Positions 9,248-16,672 of a stretch of 64,000 nt of DNA are shown here, one piece after another. How positions within the stretch are numbered: the first letter of the stretch is position 1; the number at the start of each line of letters is the position of its first letter. A program made the position numbers and the translations under genes. Under the pieces are notes generated by a model. That model was not told where the DNA came from. It searched no databases and worked only from the letters and a program-made list of their open reading frames with translations. Source of the stretch: Candidatus Bathyarchaeota archaeon A05DMB-2 (GTDB taxonomy: Archaea; Thermoproteota; Bathyarchaeia; Bathyarchaeales; Bathycorpusculaceae); the NCBI GenBank assembly GCA_018475625.1, contig JAAKEZ010000001.1, positions 248,001 through 312,000 on the forward strand, written 5' to 3'.

Positions 9248-9703
9248 TTATCCGGCTTTTTTGTTTATGGTTTGTTCTTTTTGGGCTTTTTTTAATTTGA
9301 TTTCGAGCACGCCATTTTTATAGGTGGTGCTGACGGTGTTGGGTATGACTACCTTGGGGAGATTTAAACTTTTATAGTATCTGCGGTCTTTGGCTTTGGC
9401 GGATAGGGTTAATTTTTGGTCTTTTACATCTATTTTGAGGGTTTCTTTGTTGAAGCCTGCGATTTCAGCGACTATGGTTATCCAATTTTTTTCTTGGAAG
9501 ATGTCGATTAGGGGTTTGGGTGGTTTTAGTTTTCTTTTGTTGAGGTTTTTGGGGAGGTGGTAGTTTTGCGGATGGTTTATTCTTCCGTAGCGCAGAGGTT
9601 CGATATGTAAGGTTTTGGAATTGTTTTTAACGCTGTGCTCCTTCAAGTCTGGCAAGTCCAGCCAACGCAAGTGCTTTCTGCTTCTCCGCCATTTCGCGCT
9701 CAA
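9248..9703 (-). CDS. Small heat-shock protein (Hsp20/alpha-crystallin family)
   Basis: An ATP-independent holdase chaperone (family knowledge). The C-terminal ~90 residues form an alpha-crystallin domain: PLIDIFQEKNWITIVAEIAG, GFNKETLKIDV, a central SLNLPKVVIPNTVSTTY and the ending GVLEIKLKK. The N-terminal region is basic and specific to this protein. I chose the TTG at 9703 because GGAG lies 7 bases upstream and a TTTATA box sits about 45 bases upstream. A GTG at 9787 or ATG at 9730 gives a longer protein. It is the first gene of a tight Hsp20-uL15-SecY run and is probably co-transcribed with them. Confidence 0.8.
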   Translation of the reverse strand: MSAKWRRSRKHLRWLDLPDLKEHSVKNNSKTLHIEPLRYGRINHPQNYHLPKNLNKRKLKPPKPLIDIFQEKNWITIVAEIAGFNKETLKIDVKDQKLTLSAKAKDRRYYKSLNLPKVVIPNTVSTTYKNGVLEIKLKKAQKEQTINKKAG

Positions 9704-9813
9704 GTCTGTTTCTCCTAAATACAATGGCATCTTCACGGTAACTATAAAACGTATCGCAAAGACAGCACCGTTTTTCCTGTAGTTCACATTGGTTTAGGAC
9801 TTGTTTTTCTGGG

Positions 9814-9831
9814 CTCGGAGCAGTCTAAAGC
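9814..9831. repeat. Intergenic repeat, copy 1 (CTCGGAGCAGTCTAAAGC)
   Basis: One of three related short sequences in intergenic DNA (others at 14015 and 16639). It is followed on the + strand by an AT-rich box. This copy lies just upstream of the Hsp20 gene. Read on the minus strand, the AT box precedes the repeat as a TATA box would. Confidence 0.5.
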
Positions 9832-9879
9832 TTTCTTATTTGAACTCCTTTGATTAATGCAGCTTTCTGGTGATGATCC

Positions 9880-10350
9880 TCATTTCTGCAGTGCTACTTT
9901 AATTGTGTAAGCAAACACAGTCCTTTCAGGACCCAAGCGATAACCGATTCCTGCCCAAGCGAACTTGCCCCGTGCTTTCTCCCAGCCCCTGAATAGATCG
10001 CTACCGTGTTCAGAAGTCGAAGTAAAACTCAGTGATTCATCGGTAAATGACAAGGAGGCTTCACGCGCCACCACAAGCGTCCACAAGATTGGGCATTCGG
10101 GATTTTCTTCTCTAATTCTTTTGGCAAATTCCAGTGCGTAGTAAATCTGGAGTCCGCTCATGCAGCTTATTCCCAAAGACAGAATCACCGATTTTGAAAT
10201 TTCGATAATCGTCAAGTCGCATATCCAGTATCTTTACCGTGTAGCCTTCTCTGACAAGCGGAGCTACCACATGGAGTAGACCAAGAGGGACTTAAGGGTT
10301 AGGCGCCTTGTACTTGCCGGGAAAAACCAGCAGAACATCCTTGCCATCCC
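9880..10350 (-). pseudogene. Decayed N-terminal part of a B12-binding radical-SAM protein
   Basis: Three frames together spell the cobalamin-binding domain of the BchE/P-methylase type of radical-SAM enzyme. From 10350 down to about 10290 one frame gives DVLLVFPGKYKAPNP and then a stop. From about 10290 another frame gives VPLGLLHVVAPLVREGY and VKILDMRLDDYRN. After a further shift near 10205 comes LGISCMSGLQIYYALEFAKR, then REENPECPILW. Beyond this the similarity fades (ASLSFTDESL, AGIGYRLG). No radical-SAM CxxxCxxC motif follows. The gene is broken by at least two frameshifts and truncated. Confidence 0.7.
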
Positions 10351-10544
10351 CCCTCCCCAGCGAGTGAAGTGTCATCGGAAAAATTGGTTTTGAACAAGAA
10401 AATGACCATGTAAATTACTCTTCCGCTGACTTTTATTGTTTACTAAAAGACATGCTTCAATGCAAGCGGCACTGTTTGAGGGGTAAACGATACTTTTAAG
10501 TGGTTTGTCACCAGTTTAGAAAGCAATCCGCGGGAGAAAGAAGC

Positions 10545-11054
10545 ATGAAAATGAGAATGATAAAACTGAATCCCAAGCTCCTCATGGAAGCACTGCGGGG
10601 CAAAGTAGCGTCTTCTTTGAATTTGCCGGATGATGTGGAGCTTTTGGACATCAAGTGCGACCTGTTCTCTGGGCAGGTGGTTGCCATCGTGCGAAGTGAT
10701 AGGTTTGAAGATACTGCTGAGTCCTATCCGATTCCAGAACTCACTGTTGCATCGGAGGCGAGCCCCAAACCCGAAGCTCCAGCAGTTGTGGCAAGTGTCT
10801 TGCCCAACGTTAAGCCCGTGCAGAAAATTCCCGTTCGGGCAAAGCAAGGCACAGGTGCAAGCGGAATAGAAAAAGAATTCAGCCCTGAACAACGCGAACT
10901 CTTGAGTTTCACAGTTGACGGAGACTACGTCATTGTTAAGCCCACTCAGTTTCTTAAGGAGGAGTGGAACGAGATTAATGATGTTGTGAAAAGTTTAGGG
11001 GGCAGGTGGGTGAAGGGTGACATCACCAGCTACTGGGAAATCCCTCTGCCCTAA
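10545..11054 (+). CDS. Conserved-looking hypothetical protein with C-terminal GGRWVKG motif
   Basis: About 169 residues from ATG 10545, preceded by GGGAGAAAG; a GTG at 10500 would add 15 residues. The N-terminal ~60 residues form a compact alpha/beta segment (LLMEALRGKVASSLNLPDDV then IKCDLFSGQVVAIVRS). A Pro/Ala/Lys-rich linker (~75-115) follows. The C-terminal ~55 residues, with VVKSLGGRWVKGDITSYWEI, look like a small ligand- or nucleic-acid-binding module. There is no signal peptide, so it is probably cytosolic. I cannot name the family. It sits between two pseudogenes. Confidence 0.7.
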   Translation: MKMRMIKLNPKLLMEALRGKVASSLNLPDDVELLDIKCDLFSGQVVAIVRSDRFEDTAESYPIPELTVASEASPKPEAPAVVASVLPNVKPVQKIPVRAKQGTGASGIEKEFSPEQRELLSFTVDGDYVIVKPTQFLKEEWNEINDVVKSLGGRWVKGDITSYWEIPLP

Positions 11055-11174
11055 AGCCCCTACCTGAAACACAGTTCTTCTGCAAGAAAAATTAACGCAT
11101 GTAACGCCGGCTTGCTGAGGTTCTGCAGAACCAAACCATGGAGAATGGCAATCGCGATGACACTGCCTCGTAAT

Positions 11175-11640
11175 TTTATTCAAACTCCTCAGCCCTGTTT
11201 TCCAAGTTGACTTAATGTTTGGGGATGCTGAAATGGTAACAGCACATGGACTTTTGGCGACAGCGTATACTTGATGTTCGTAGTTGTTCCAGTAAATCAG
11301 GGTTCCATCTGTAATGGCCATAGTCTGAGGGTGAGCCCATCCTGTCAATTCCCATATTACATCGCCTGTGGTAGCGTTTAGGCAGTGAAGTTTAGCGCCT
11401 TTGAACAGTGGTATGTCGGGCTGGCTTGGATTCATACTATTGCCAGTGTTGCATAATACATAGCGTAGAACTTCACCATGCGGCCCTATTGCTTCTTTTC
11501 CTGAAGTGACGTTAACTATTGTAGGGTTGTTGAATAACCATAGCGCGGATGAATTTGCGTTCCAAAGTTGCTTGAAAATAGCCAGCCAGATGTCATGACG
11601 CCATGATCATTCTGAGTATCCCAATCGTAGTAGTACACGA
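11175..11640 (-). pseudogene. Remnant of a PQQ-propeller surface protein
   Basis: The minus strand encodes a fragment similar to the middle and end of the propeller protein at 24200. It includes KEAIGPHGEVLRYVLCNTGN (compare VVGPNGEILRYRVTNIGN there), AKLHCLNATTGDVIWELTGW, and VYAVAKSPCAVTISASP (compare YCVGKGPSATTVAASP). The two matching parts are much closer together than in the intact paralogue, so a large internal deletion occurred. There is no signal peptide or anchor, and the frame breaks near 11610 and after about 11175. An ORF running on to 11722 in another frame may be more of the same gene. Confidence 0.65.
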
Positions 11641-11771
11641 ATGACGGACTTGCACTCATAGTTCTGTTACGCCACCGACTGGTTGCTGTTGTGGTTGCAC
11701 AATCACATAATCTTAAAAACAATCCTCAGCCTATATTATGCCCAAGCTTGTTTCAACTTTTCAGGAGGTGT

Positions 11772-11984
11772 ATTGATATACCCGAAAAAGAAGAAATCAA
11801 CATAACCGAGAAACTGCAAAGCCTCGGCGAAACAATCTCCAAGTACAAAGACTCCGTGGTTGCACACTTCAAAGACATGGAAGTAGACGTGAAAGACTGG
11901 AACTTCGCGGTAGGCAAAACCGAAGCAGAATACACCGTGGAAGTGAAAGTGAAGCTGGGCATAAAGCCAAAAGCCAAGAAATAG
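11772..11984 (+). CDS. Small acidic/basic helical protein with uncertain start codon
   Basis: About 70 residues: an N-terminal helix (EKLQSLGETISKYKDSV), then beta-type segments (DVKDWNFAVG and EAEYTVEVKVKLGIK) and a Lys tail. It is soluble and of unknown function. A perfect AGGAGG at 11763-11768 is followed in frame only by ATT at 11772 and ATA at 11778; no ATG, GTG or TTG lies in frame close to it. The nearest canonical start is GTG at 11691, beyond a TATA-like CTTAAAAAC at about 11712 that would place the promoter inside the gene. Either a rare AUU/AUA start is used or the leader was rearranged. Confidence 0.6.
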   Translation: MDIPEKEEINITEKLQSLGETISKYKDSVVAHFKDMEVDVKDWNFAVGKTEAEYTVEVKVKLGIKPKAKK

Positions 11985-12054
11985 CCAAAAACCGCGCATT
12001 CGCCCAACACAAACCTTTTTTCTTCACACGCTTTCTAGACCAGCATAGCCCACG

Positions 12055-13266
12055 CTAAACAGGCTGATTCCAATAGTAAACCTCACGGTACCTGCCAGCA
12101 ACCGGAAACAAGGGGTCATCGTAAACAATATCCAAGCGCAAACCATAATTCGCAAGCAACGTGCGCGACAAATTCCAAATCCGCTCAGACTTCTCATCTG
12201 GTCCCCAATACCAAATTCGGTCATCTGGACTTCGCATGCCCCAGCCATAATTTCGAGGCAAAACCAACGCAGCTTGCGCTTCACTTAGGTCGGGAACCTT
12301 CAACCAATTCCGCTTAGCCACCACATCATTCCAGAAATGCTTCAACGCCTCAAAATGCTCATCCGTTATGACTCCATAAGCGTTGCCCTCAAGCTGCGGA
12401 TAATTAAACACCACCACGTACTCCGCACCAGCCTCATAAGCCATAAGCATCTGTGCATAAACCTCCTTCCCACTGTCCAAGTAAGGTGGCTCAGTGTACT
12501 TCCACGTTATAATTGCACCCCAAGGTTTGCCCTGCATCCGCGCTGCGCCACGCACTAACGCGATGTCTTGCGGAATCGTGTCATTCCACCCCAGCTGCGT
12601 CAGGATAACATCGTAACCGCTTTTGTAGTCCCACCAGTATAGCGCATAGTCAGAGGTGAAAGTTGTGATGGAATGGTTCTTTAATGTCTTGAGGCCACGG
12701 TCTGTTACAATATAGTACTGATAAATATTCGCCGCAATGTCGTGGTTTCGGTATATGGATGAACCGTTCAGGTATGCTTCAATAGCTGCTGAATGTGCTT
12801 GATAGTACGAGGTTGAATTCCATCGCTTAATTCCGTCAAAGTAATCAGTCCAGTTGTAGTCCAGCTGAATTCCACCAGGCTCGTCATAATAGTACACTCC
12901 TAAGAATTTGTCGCTGTAGCGCTGCTTCGCCGTATCCAGCCATGGCACTTGCCAAGGGCATTCTGGGTCAAGCCAGCCAAAATAGACAATCAGGTTCAGT
13001 CCAACTGCAACGGCGTAATCGCATATCTCGTTCGTGGCGGTTTCGTTCTTGCTTATGGGTCCAGACTGGAGAACGAAGAGGTTGGTGTAGTTTTTTACTC
13101 TTTCGATTAGGAGTTTAGCTTCGTCGGTGGTGTTGCCGCAGAAGGTGACGCCAACGTAGAAGGGTTTTGTTGTTTGGCTGTCAGTTGCTGGCGGTGAAGC
13201 GATGAGAAGGGATGTTGTGAACACTATGAGAAGAACAAATAGGGGCAGGGTTAGGACCTGCTTCAT
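12055..13266 (-). CDS. Secreted protein, possible glycoside-hydrolase-like TIM barrel
   Basis: 403 residues with an N-terminal signal peptide (first ~24 residues, hydrophobic core LPLFVLLIVFTTSLLIAS). The rest is extracytoplasmic with many N-glycosylation sequons (NxS/T). Alternating strands and helices (YVGVTFCG, LNLIVYFGWLD, FLGVYYYDEPGG, GKPWGAIITWKY, EYVVVFNYPQ) resemble a barrel-type glycosidase, and the acidic YYYDEPGG strand end is a plausible catalytic position. This is fold-level inference; no specific family is claimed. It starts at ATG 13266 after a purine-rich AAAAAGGAGAAAAAC-type leader. There is no C-terminal anchor, so it is probably released. Confidence 0.7.
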   Translation of the reverse strand: MKQVLTLPLFVLLIVFTTSLLIASPPATDSQTTKPFYVGVTFCGNTTDEAKLLIERVKNYTNLFVLQSGPISKNETATNEICDYAVAVGLNLIVYFGWLDPECPWQVPWLDTAKQRYSDKFLGVYYYDEPGGIQLDYNWTDYFDGIKRWNSTSYYQAHSAAIEAYLNGSSIYRNHDIAANIYQYYIVTDRGLKTLKNHSITTFTSDYALYWWDYKSGYDVILTQLGWNDTIPQDIALVRGAARMQGKPWGAIITWKYTEPPYLDSGKEVYAQMLMAYEAGAEYVVVFNYPQLEGNAYGVITDEHFEALKHFWNDVVAKRNWLKVPDLSEAQAALVLPRNYGWGMRSPDDRIWYWGPDEKSERIWNLSRTLLANYGLRLDIVYDDPLFPVAGRYREVYYWNQPV

Positions 13267-13437
13267 TCCATGTTTTTCTCCTTTTTGCGTCGTGGCTGAA
13301 CAATGGTGTGTTTAGCCAGTGTTGCCCCATGTGTCTCTACGCGTTGAGTTGATATAGCTCCAATTCTCGGCTATGGATTTACAGTACCGTTTACTAGTAT
13401 AGGTACATACATTTGCTTTAACTTTTTTGGTGAGTGC

Positions 13438-13644
13438 TTACTCCTTTTTCCGGAGTTTTCCCTTGAAGCTTCGGATATTCTCTTCGCACATGCTTTTCTT
13501 CCACTTACAAATACCGCTGATTATCTCGCTCAAATAGTACTCTAACTCTTCATCAGTCAAGTCGCTGGAGCAGTCAACGCGGTACACGATTTCGTCTTTC
13601 TCTCTGCTTGCGGTTATCGAAACCAACACGTCATCATGAGTCAT
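13438..13644 (-). CDS. Small acidic hypothetical protein
   Basis: 68 residues, soluble and rich in Asp/Glu/Lys, with two Cys (near 25 and 46). A SITASREKDEIVYRVDCS strand segment is followed by a long helix containing LTDEELEYYLSEII. It could be a small beta-alpha protein with a regulatory role; no family is recognised. It starts at ATG 13644 and is separated from neighbours by over 130 bases on each side. Confidence 0.5.
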   Translation of the reverse strand: MTHDDVLVSITASREKDEIVYRVDCSSDLTDEELEYYLSEIISGICKWKKSMCEENIRSFKGKLRKKE

Positions 13645-13783
13645 AACATCAACCCTGAAGCATAGTTCTCTCTATGCGGATTTAAGTTTTCACCGAAACC
13701 GCAGATGCAGCGGCAATGGGCACCAAAACAGATAAAAACACCTATCACGTCCAACAATCCATCAAGCACGGTGAACAAGGCAC

Positions 13784-13978
13784 ATGCCAACTGAAATCAA
13801 AGACGTAGAAAAATTCGTGGAGCTAAGCGCCAAAGCCGAATACTGCGCTGTCAAAAGGTTGAAGGAAAACGTGAAGCTGAAGCTTCGCACGCCAAAGCAA
13901 CTATATACTCTGAAAGTCGAACCGTTGAAGGCGGATGAGATTATCAAGAAACTCAAATGCGCCATCGAAGAAGTATAA
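13784..13978 (+). CDS. rpl38e: Ribosomal protein eL38
   Basis: 64 residues matching the eukaryotic/archaeal L38e pattern: MPTEIKDVEKFVELSAKAEY at the start, then KENVKLKLRTPKQLYTLKVE, and a final helix (ADEIIKKLKC). It binds the large subunit near expansion segments. It is known from Thermoproteota and related archaea and absent from most Euryarchaeota, so it helps place the organism. A GGTGA lies about 10 bases upstream of the ATG. It is monocistronic. Confidence 0.85.
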   Translation: MPTEIKDVEKFVELSAKAEYCAVKRLKENVKLKLRTPKQLYTLKVEPLKADEIIKKLKCAIEEV

Positions 13979-14014
13979 CCCTTTTAGCGCACTGAATACT
14001 CTTGTTATCTATCG

Positions 14015-14032
14015 CTCGGAGCAGTCTATAGC
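14015..14032. repeat. Intergenic repeat, copy 2 (CTCGGAGCAGTCTATAGC)
   Basis: Matches copy 1 with one mismatch and is followed by CACCTATTTAAAGGAA. It lies between the convergent eL38 and Toprim genes, where no gene start needs a promoter. Confidence 0.55.
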
Positions 14033-14096
14033 CACCTATTTAAAGGAAGCAACATGGTTTGGCGGTTTTCTGCACTAATAGCCACCGCTTCTGTAT

Positions 14097-14540
14097 CTAT
14101 TCCAGAGATGGCTTGTTTTGTTGAGACTCTATGCCTATTTTGACTTTGAGTGTCGCCATGTAAGCAGTCAGGCTTTCAACGCATTGAATTTCATGTCCAA
14201 GCAGAGCCTTAAGCTCCCTCCAAAACTTCAAGTTAGGCGCAATTTCCGCATGCTCTAGGTTCTGCTGGAGCTGCTTCGTTCCTTCCTTCCCGCGCCTGTC
14301 AAAATCCAGAAGCAGAATTGCCTCTCTCGCGTCTATCCTCTCCACTTCTGAGACGACCTCCAGAAGGGATTTGCCGCCGGTCTTCGCCGTCACCACGGCG
14401 CCTTTTATGCCTAAAGCGCGGAGGGCTTCAACGTCTTTCTTCCCCTCGACAACTATGGGGGTTCCCTTGGCTGATTCCGCTGCTAAGGCGTCAAGAATTT
14501 TGAGGATTTTTTCTTCTTTCTCTTTAAGCCGCTTGGACAA
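14097..14540 (-). CDS. Toprim-domain protein
   Basis: 147 residues. The central ~100 form a single Toprim fold: PIVVEGKKDVEALRALG supplies the catalytic-type glutamate near residue 33, and ILLLDFDRRGKEGTK is the DxD motif near residue 80. This matches small archaeal Toprim proteins related to the UPF0292/RNase M5-like group, which are expected to bind Mg2+ and act on nucleic acid. It starts 6 bases after the tyrS stop, so the two form an operon; a link to tRNA or rRNA processing is inference. Confidence 0.85.
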   Translation of the reverse strand: MSKRLKEKEEKILKILDALAAESAKGTPIVVEGKKDVEALRALGIKGAVVTAKTGGKSLLEVVSEVERIDAREAILLLDFDRRGKEGTKQLQQNLEHAEIAPNLKFWRELKALLGHEIQCVESLTAYMATLKVKIGIESQQNKPSLE

Positions 14541-14546
14541 CGGGGT

Positions 14547-15635
14547 TTACCTTGTCACTTTAAACTCTCGAACAGTCTTCAGGCACTCCCGTGCTTCACT
14601 GTTATTCGCGAAGTATCTCCGAACAGGCTCAAGGATGCCAGCGAGTTCTGTGGCAACGCCGTTTTTGAGGTCTTGCGGGTGCAGTTTACCCTGCGCGTAA
14701 GCCGTTTCAAGCTCATGGTAACTTTGGAACTCGATGGCGCCGCCGAATTTAACGGGTCGCTCTATCGTGAAAGCTGGTCTTTCTCGGAAGATTATGTGCT
14801 TGCAAATGTCCAGAACAGGGTTGAACGCCACAGTTCTCTCGGGGCAAAAGGCTCTCGCCATCTTCTTCTTAATCTCTGCGGGCGTATCGTAGATGAAGAT
14901 GCATGTTTCAGGCTTGCTTTTGGACATTTTCGCGGATGAAAGCGCCTCCTTCTCCTGCCCCTCAGGAATCGGCCACACTGCAGGCTTCTCCAATCCTTGC
15001 AGCAAGTGGTGGTGGACGCAGACGGGTTTCCAGTACCCGATTTTCTCGCCTATTTCGCGAGCGACCACGTTGGCTTTCCGCTGGTCCATGCCTAACTGGC
15101 AGATTTTGACTTGCATGTGGAAGATGTCGGCGACCTGCATGGGAGTGTAGAGGAAATCCGACACGTAACGTGCGTCAGTCTCCTTCCTTCCCGCAATCTC
15201 CAGCGTCCGCCTAGTCCGCGCAATCGTCAGGTTTTTGGCGACTGCAACCGTCTTCGCCCAGTAGTCTATATCGTCGTAGAGTTTGTCGGAGTAGATGAAC
15301 TCCACCTTGCTGGCAGGCACGCCGAGCGCTATCCACGAGTGCCTGAAGAGGTCTGCGGCTTGGCGGATAAGCGTCAAGTCTCCGCCGAACTTGTTGTTCA
15401 GCCATGCATGCCACGTCGCCAAAAACGCCTTAAACCGCAAACCAGCCTCGGCGAAATCCTTCATTTTGTAAGCGCAAATCACGCCCGTCCCCAAATGCAC
15501 CAAACCCGACGGTTCCCAACCGTTGTAAGCCACAGGATGCTCCTCGGTCTCCAACAGATGCCTCAAATCGGCGGGGGTCAGAACCTCCTCGGTTGGCGGT
15601 CTGCAAATCAACTCAATCTTTTCTTCAATGTCCAA
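14547..15635 (-). CDS. tyrS: Tyrosyl-tRNA synthetase
   Basis: Charges tRNA-Tyr. 362 residues, the compact archaeal/eukaryotic type without a bacterial S4 domain. The class I signature is PSGLVHLGTG (HIGH variant) near residues 43-50. The tyrosine pocket includes the HMQVKICQLGMDQRKAN region, and the KMSKS loop (SSAKMSKSKPET) is near 235. The C-terminal helical anticodon-binding part is complete. It starts at ATG 15635 and is followed directly by the Toprim gene. Confidence 0.95.
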   Translation of the reverse strand: MDIEEKIELICRPPTEEVLTPADLRHLLETEEHPVAYNGWEPSGLVHLGTGVICAYKMKDFAEAGLRFKAFLATWHAWLNNKFGGDLTLIRQAADLFRHSWIALGVPASKVEFIYSDKLYDDIDYWAKTVAVAKNLTIARTRRTLEIAGRKETDARYVSDFLYTPMQVADIFHMQVKICQLGMDQRKANVVAREIGEKIGYWKPVCVHHHLLQGLEKPAVWPIPEGQEKEALSSAKMSKSKPETCIFIYDTPAEIKKKMARAFCPERTVAFNPVLDICKHIIFRERPAFTIERPVKFGGAIEFQSYHELETAYAQGKLHPQDLKNGVATELAGILEPVRRYFANNSEARECLKTVREFKVTR

Positions 15636-15916
15636 ACGGGTATCAGCCTGCGTTTCTAACCTTTAATGCAGACGTTAAACTTAAGAATTTAGCTCCCCCG
15701 TTTGTCGCGGGCTGTTGTCTCCCATGTAACCTATCACTCAACCTCACAGTAAAGAGCGGTGCGCTCCTCTCGGCTAAGCTCTCTCGGCATGGGATTTTAC
15801 GCCCGCGCCCGCCGTGTCCCATGATTGGGTAAAACCCGCCATCACAAGTAAAGCACGCTTTGTAGGTCGTGCAGTCTTCCGTTGGGTCCGTCGTCATGGA
15901 TGTTGCCGGCGGGATA
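15636..15916. other. GC-rich intergenic stretch with possible structured RNA or small ORF
   Basis: This stretch upstream of tyrS is much richer in G+C than ordinary intergenic DNA here. It contains inverted repeats such as CATGGGA (near 15822 on the minus strand) with TCCCATG about 25 bases on. A minus-strand ORF of 84 residues (15643-15897) has a CFTCDGGFYP segment but otherwise low-complexity Arg/Gly composition. A TATA-like TTAAACTTAAG lies at 15674. I could not match it to RNase P, SRP or tRNA signatures. Confidence 0.25.
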
Positions 15917-16087
15917 TTAAACTAAAGAGAACAAAGAAGTTAAGCGTTGCTGTCCACTAATCACGGATTTGACTGGGCTCAAAATCCACTGCTGGCGGGA
16001 CACAGTTACTGTAGGAGGGGCCGAGGCTGTGATTTGAACCCCCTTCCGTCTTTCAAAGTTGTCTTTTTCAGATGGTTTTTCTTTCAT
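15917..16087 (-). CDS. Possible small ORF, 56 residues
   Basis: ATG at 16087 is preceded by AGGAGACGACCAAA, a good ribosome-binding site, and by a TTTAAAAG box about 50 bases upstream. The product is basic at the N-terminus (KEKPSEKDNFERRKG) and Ser/Val/Gln-rich after that. It has no recognised domain. Only the promoter and ribosome-binding-site arrangement supports it. Part of it resembles the 3' half of a tRNA (GGTTCAAATC), but the stems do not pair. Confidence 0.3.
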   Translation of the reverse strand: MKEKPSEKDNFERRKGVQITASAPPTVTVSRQQWILSPVKSVISGQQRLTSLFSLV

Positions 16088-16310
16088 TTTGGTCGTCTCC
16101 TGTGTTTTCTTCTATGTTATTTTTCCGTATGTGACTTTTAAATTCTGAAACCGCCAAATTACTGTTGGCCTGTGCTCAGCTCTTTCTGGGATTGGTCGTC
16201 TCCGAAAACTGGGCTCCAACAGACATGTTTGTTCTCTGCAGCCCATATTCGGAAGTTGTCATAAACCATAAAACTCGCAGGTAGCCTAGACCTTACTTGA
16301 GAGTTTGGGC

Positions 16311-16520
16311 ATGCGGAACCCTTTCAAGCGGCTTCTTTCTCGGCTGCGGCACCGCGAGGACTTCTACACATGCAAGCAGTGCGGCCACGTCTTCCCCAGG
16401 AAAGGCGCAGCTGTCAGCGGTTGGCAGAATCACCCGTATGGTTTCCACGTGCATTGTCCCCGCTGCGGCGCCACTGTCGACCAGTTCGTGGAGAAGCAGC
16501 CTGGGGGAGAGGTCGGTTAA
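16311..16520 (+). CDS. Small zinc-ribbon protein
   Basis: About 69 residues from ATG 16311 (TTG at 16305 is the alternative). A basic N-terminal helix (FKRLLSRLRHRED) is followed by one zinc ribbon made of C-x2-C (YTCKQCGHVF) and, 26 residues later, C-x2-C (VHCPRCGATVDQF). Conserved-type His residues lie between (NHPYGFHVH). It is probably a nucleic-acid- or protein-binding zinc protein in the cytosol. The function is unknown. Confidence 0.6.
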   Translation: MRNPFKRLLSRLRHREDFYTCKQCGHVFPRKGAAVSGWQNHPYGFHVHCPRCGATVDQFVEKQPGGEVG

Positions 16521-16638
16521 AGTGAAAGGCGCCGTCAGCTGCAGGTAGAACAGCGGCTGCGCCGCTTCAATTTTCATCATGCTTTTGGCGCTGGAAAACT
16601 CCAATAGCAGAGGTAGCCCTCTATCGTTTTTTCTGGTG

Positions 16639-16656
16639 TTCGGCGGAGTCTATAGC
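16639..16656. repeat. Intergenic repeat, copy 3 (TTCGGCGGAGTCTATAGC)
   Basis: Matches copy 2 over the TCTATAGCC core and the following CTTATATAAAGGAA box. It lies just after the stop of the last NosD-like gene. Confidence 0.5.
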
Positions 16657-16672
16657 CCCTTATATAAAGGAA

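Noticed and set aside
15643-15897. SRP RNA or RNase P RNA in the GC-rich stretch before tyrS
   Set aside because: Neither the SRP GGAAGG-AGCAGC helix 8 signature nor RNase P CRI/CRV boxes were found on either strand.
16011-16060. tRNA-like GGTTCAAATC on the minus strand
   Set aside because: The flanking bases do not form a T-stem or acceptor, and no cloverleaf can be drawn.
16293-16604. Minus-strand ORF of 103 aa overlapping the zinc-ribbon gene
   Set aside because: The + strand gene has a clear Cys pattern; this frame has no motif and overlaps it completely.
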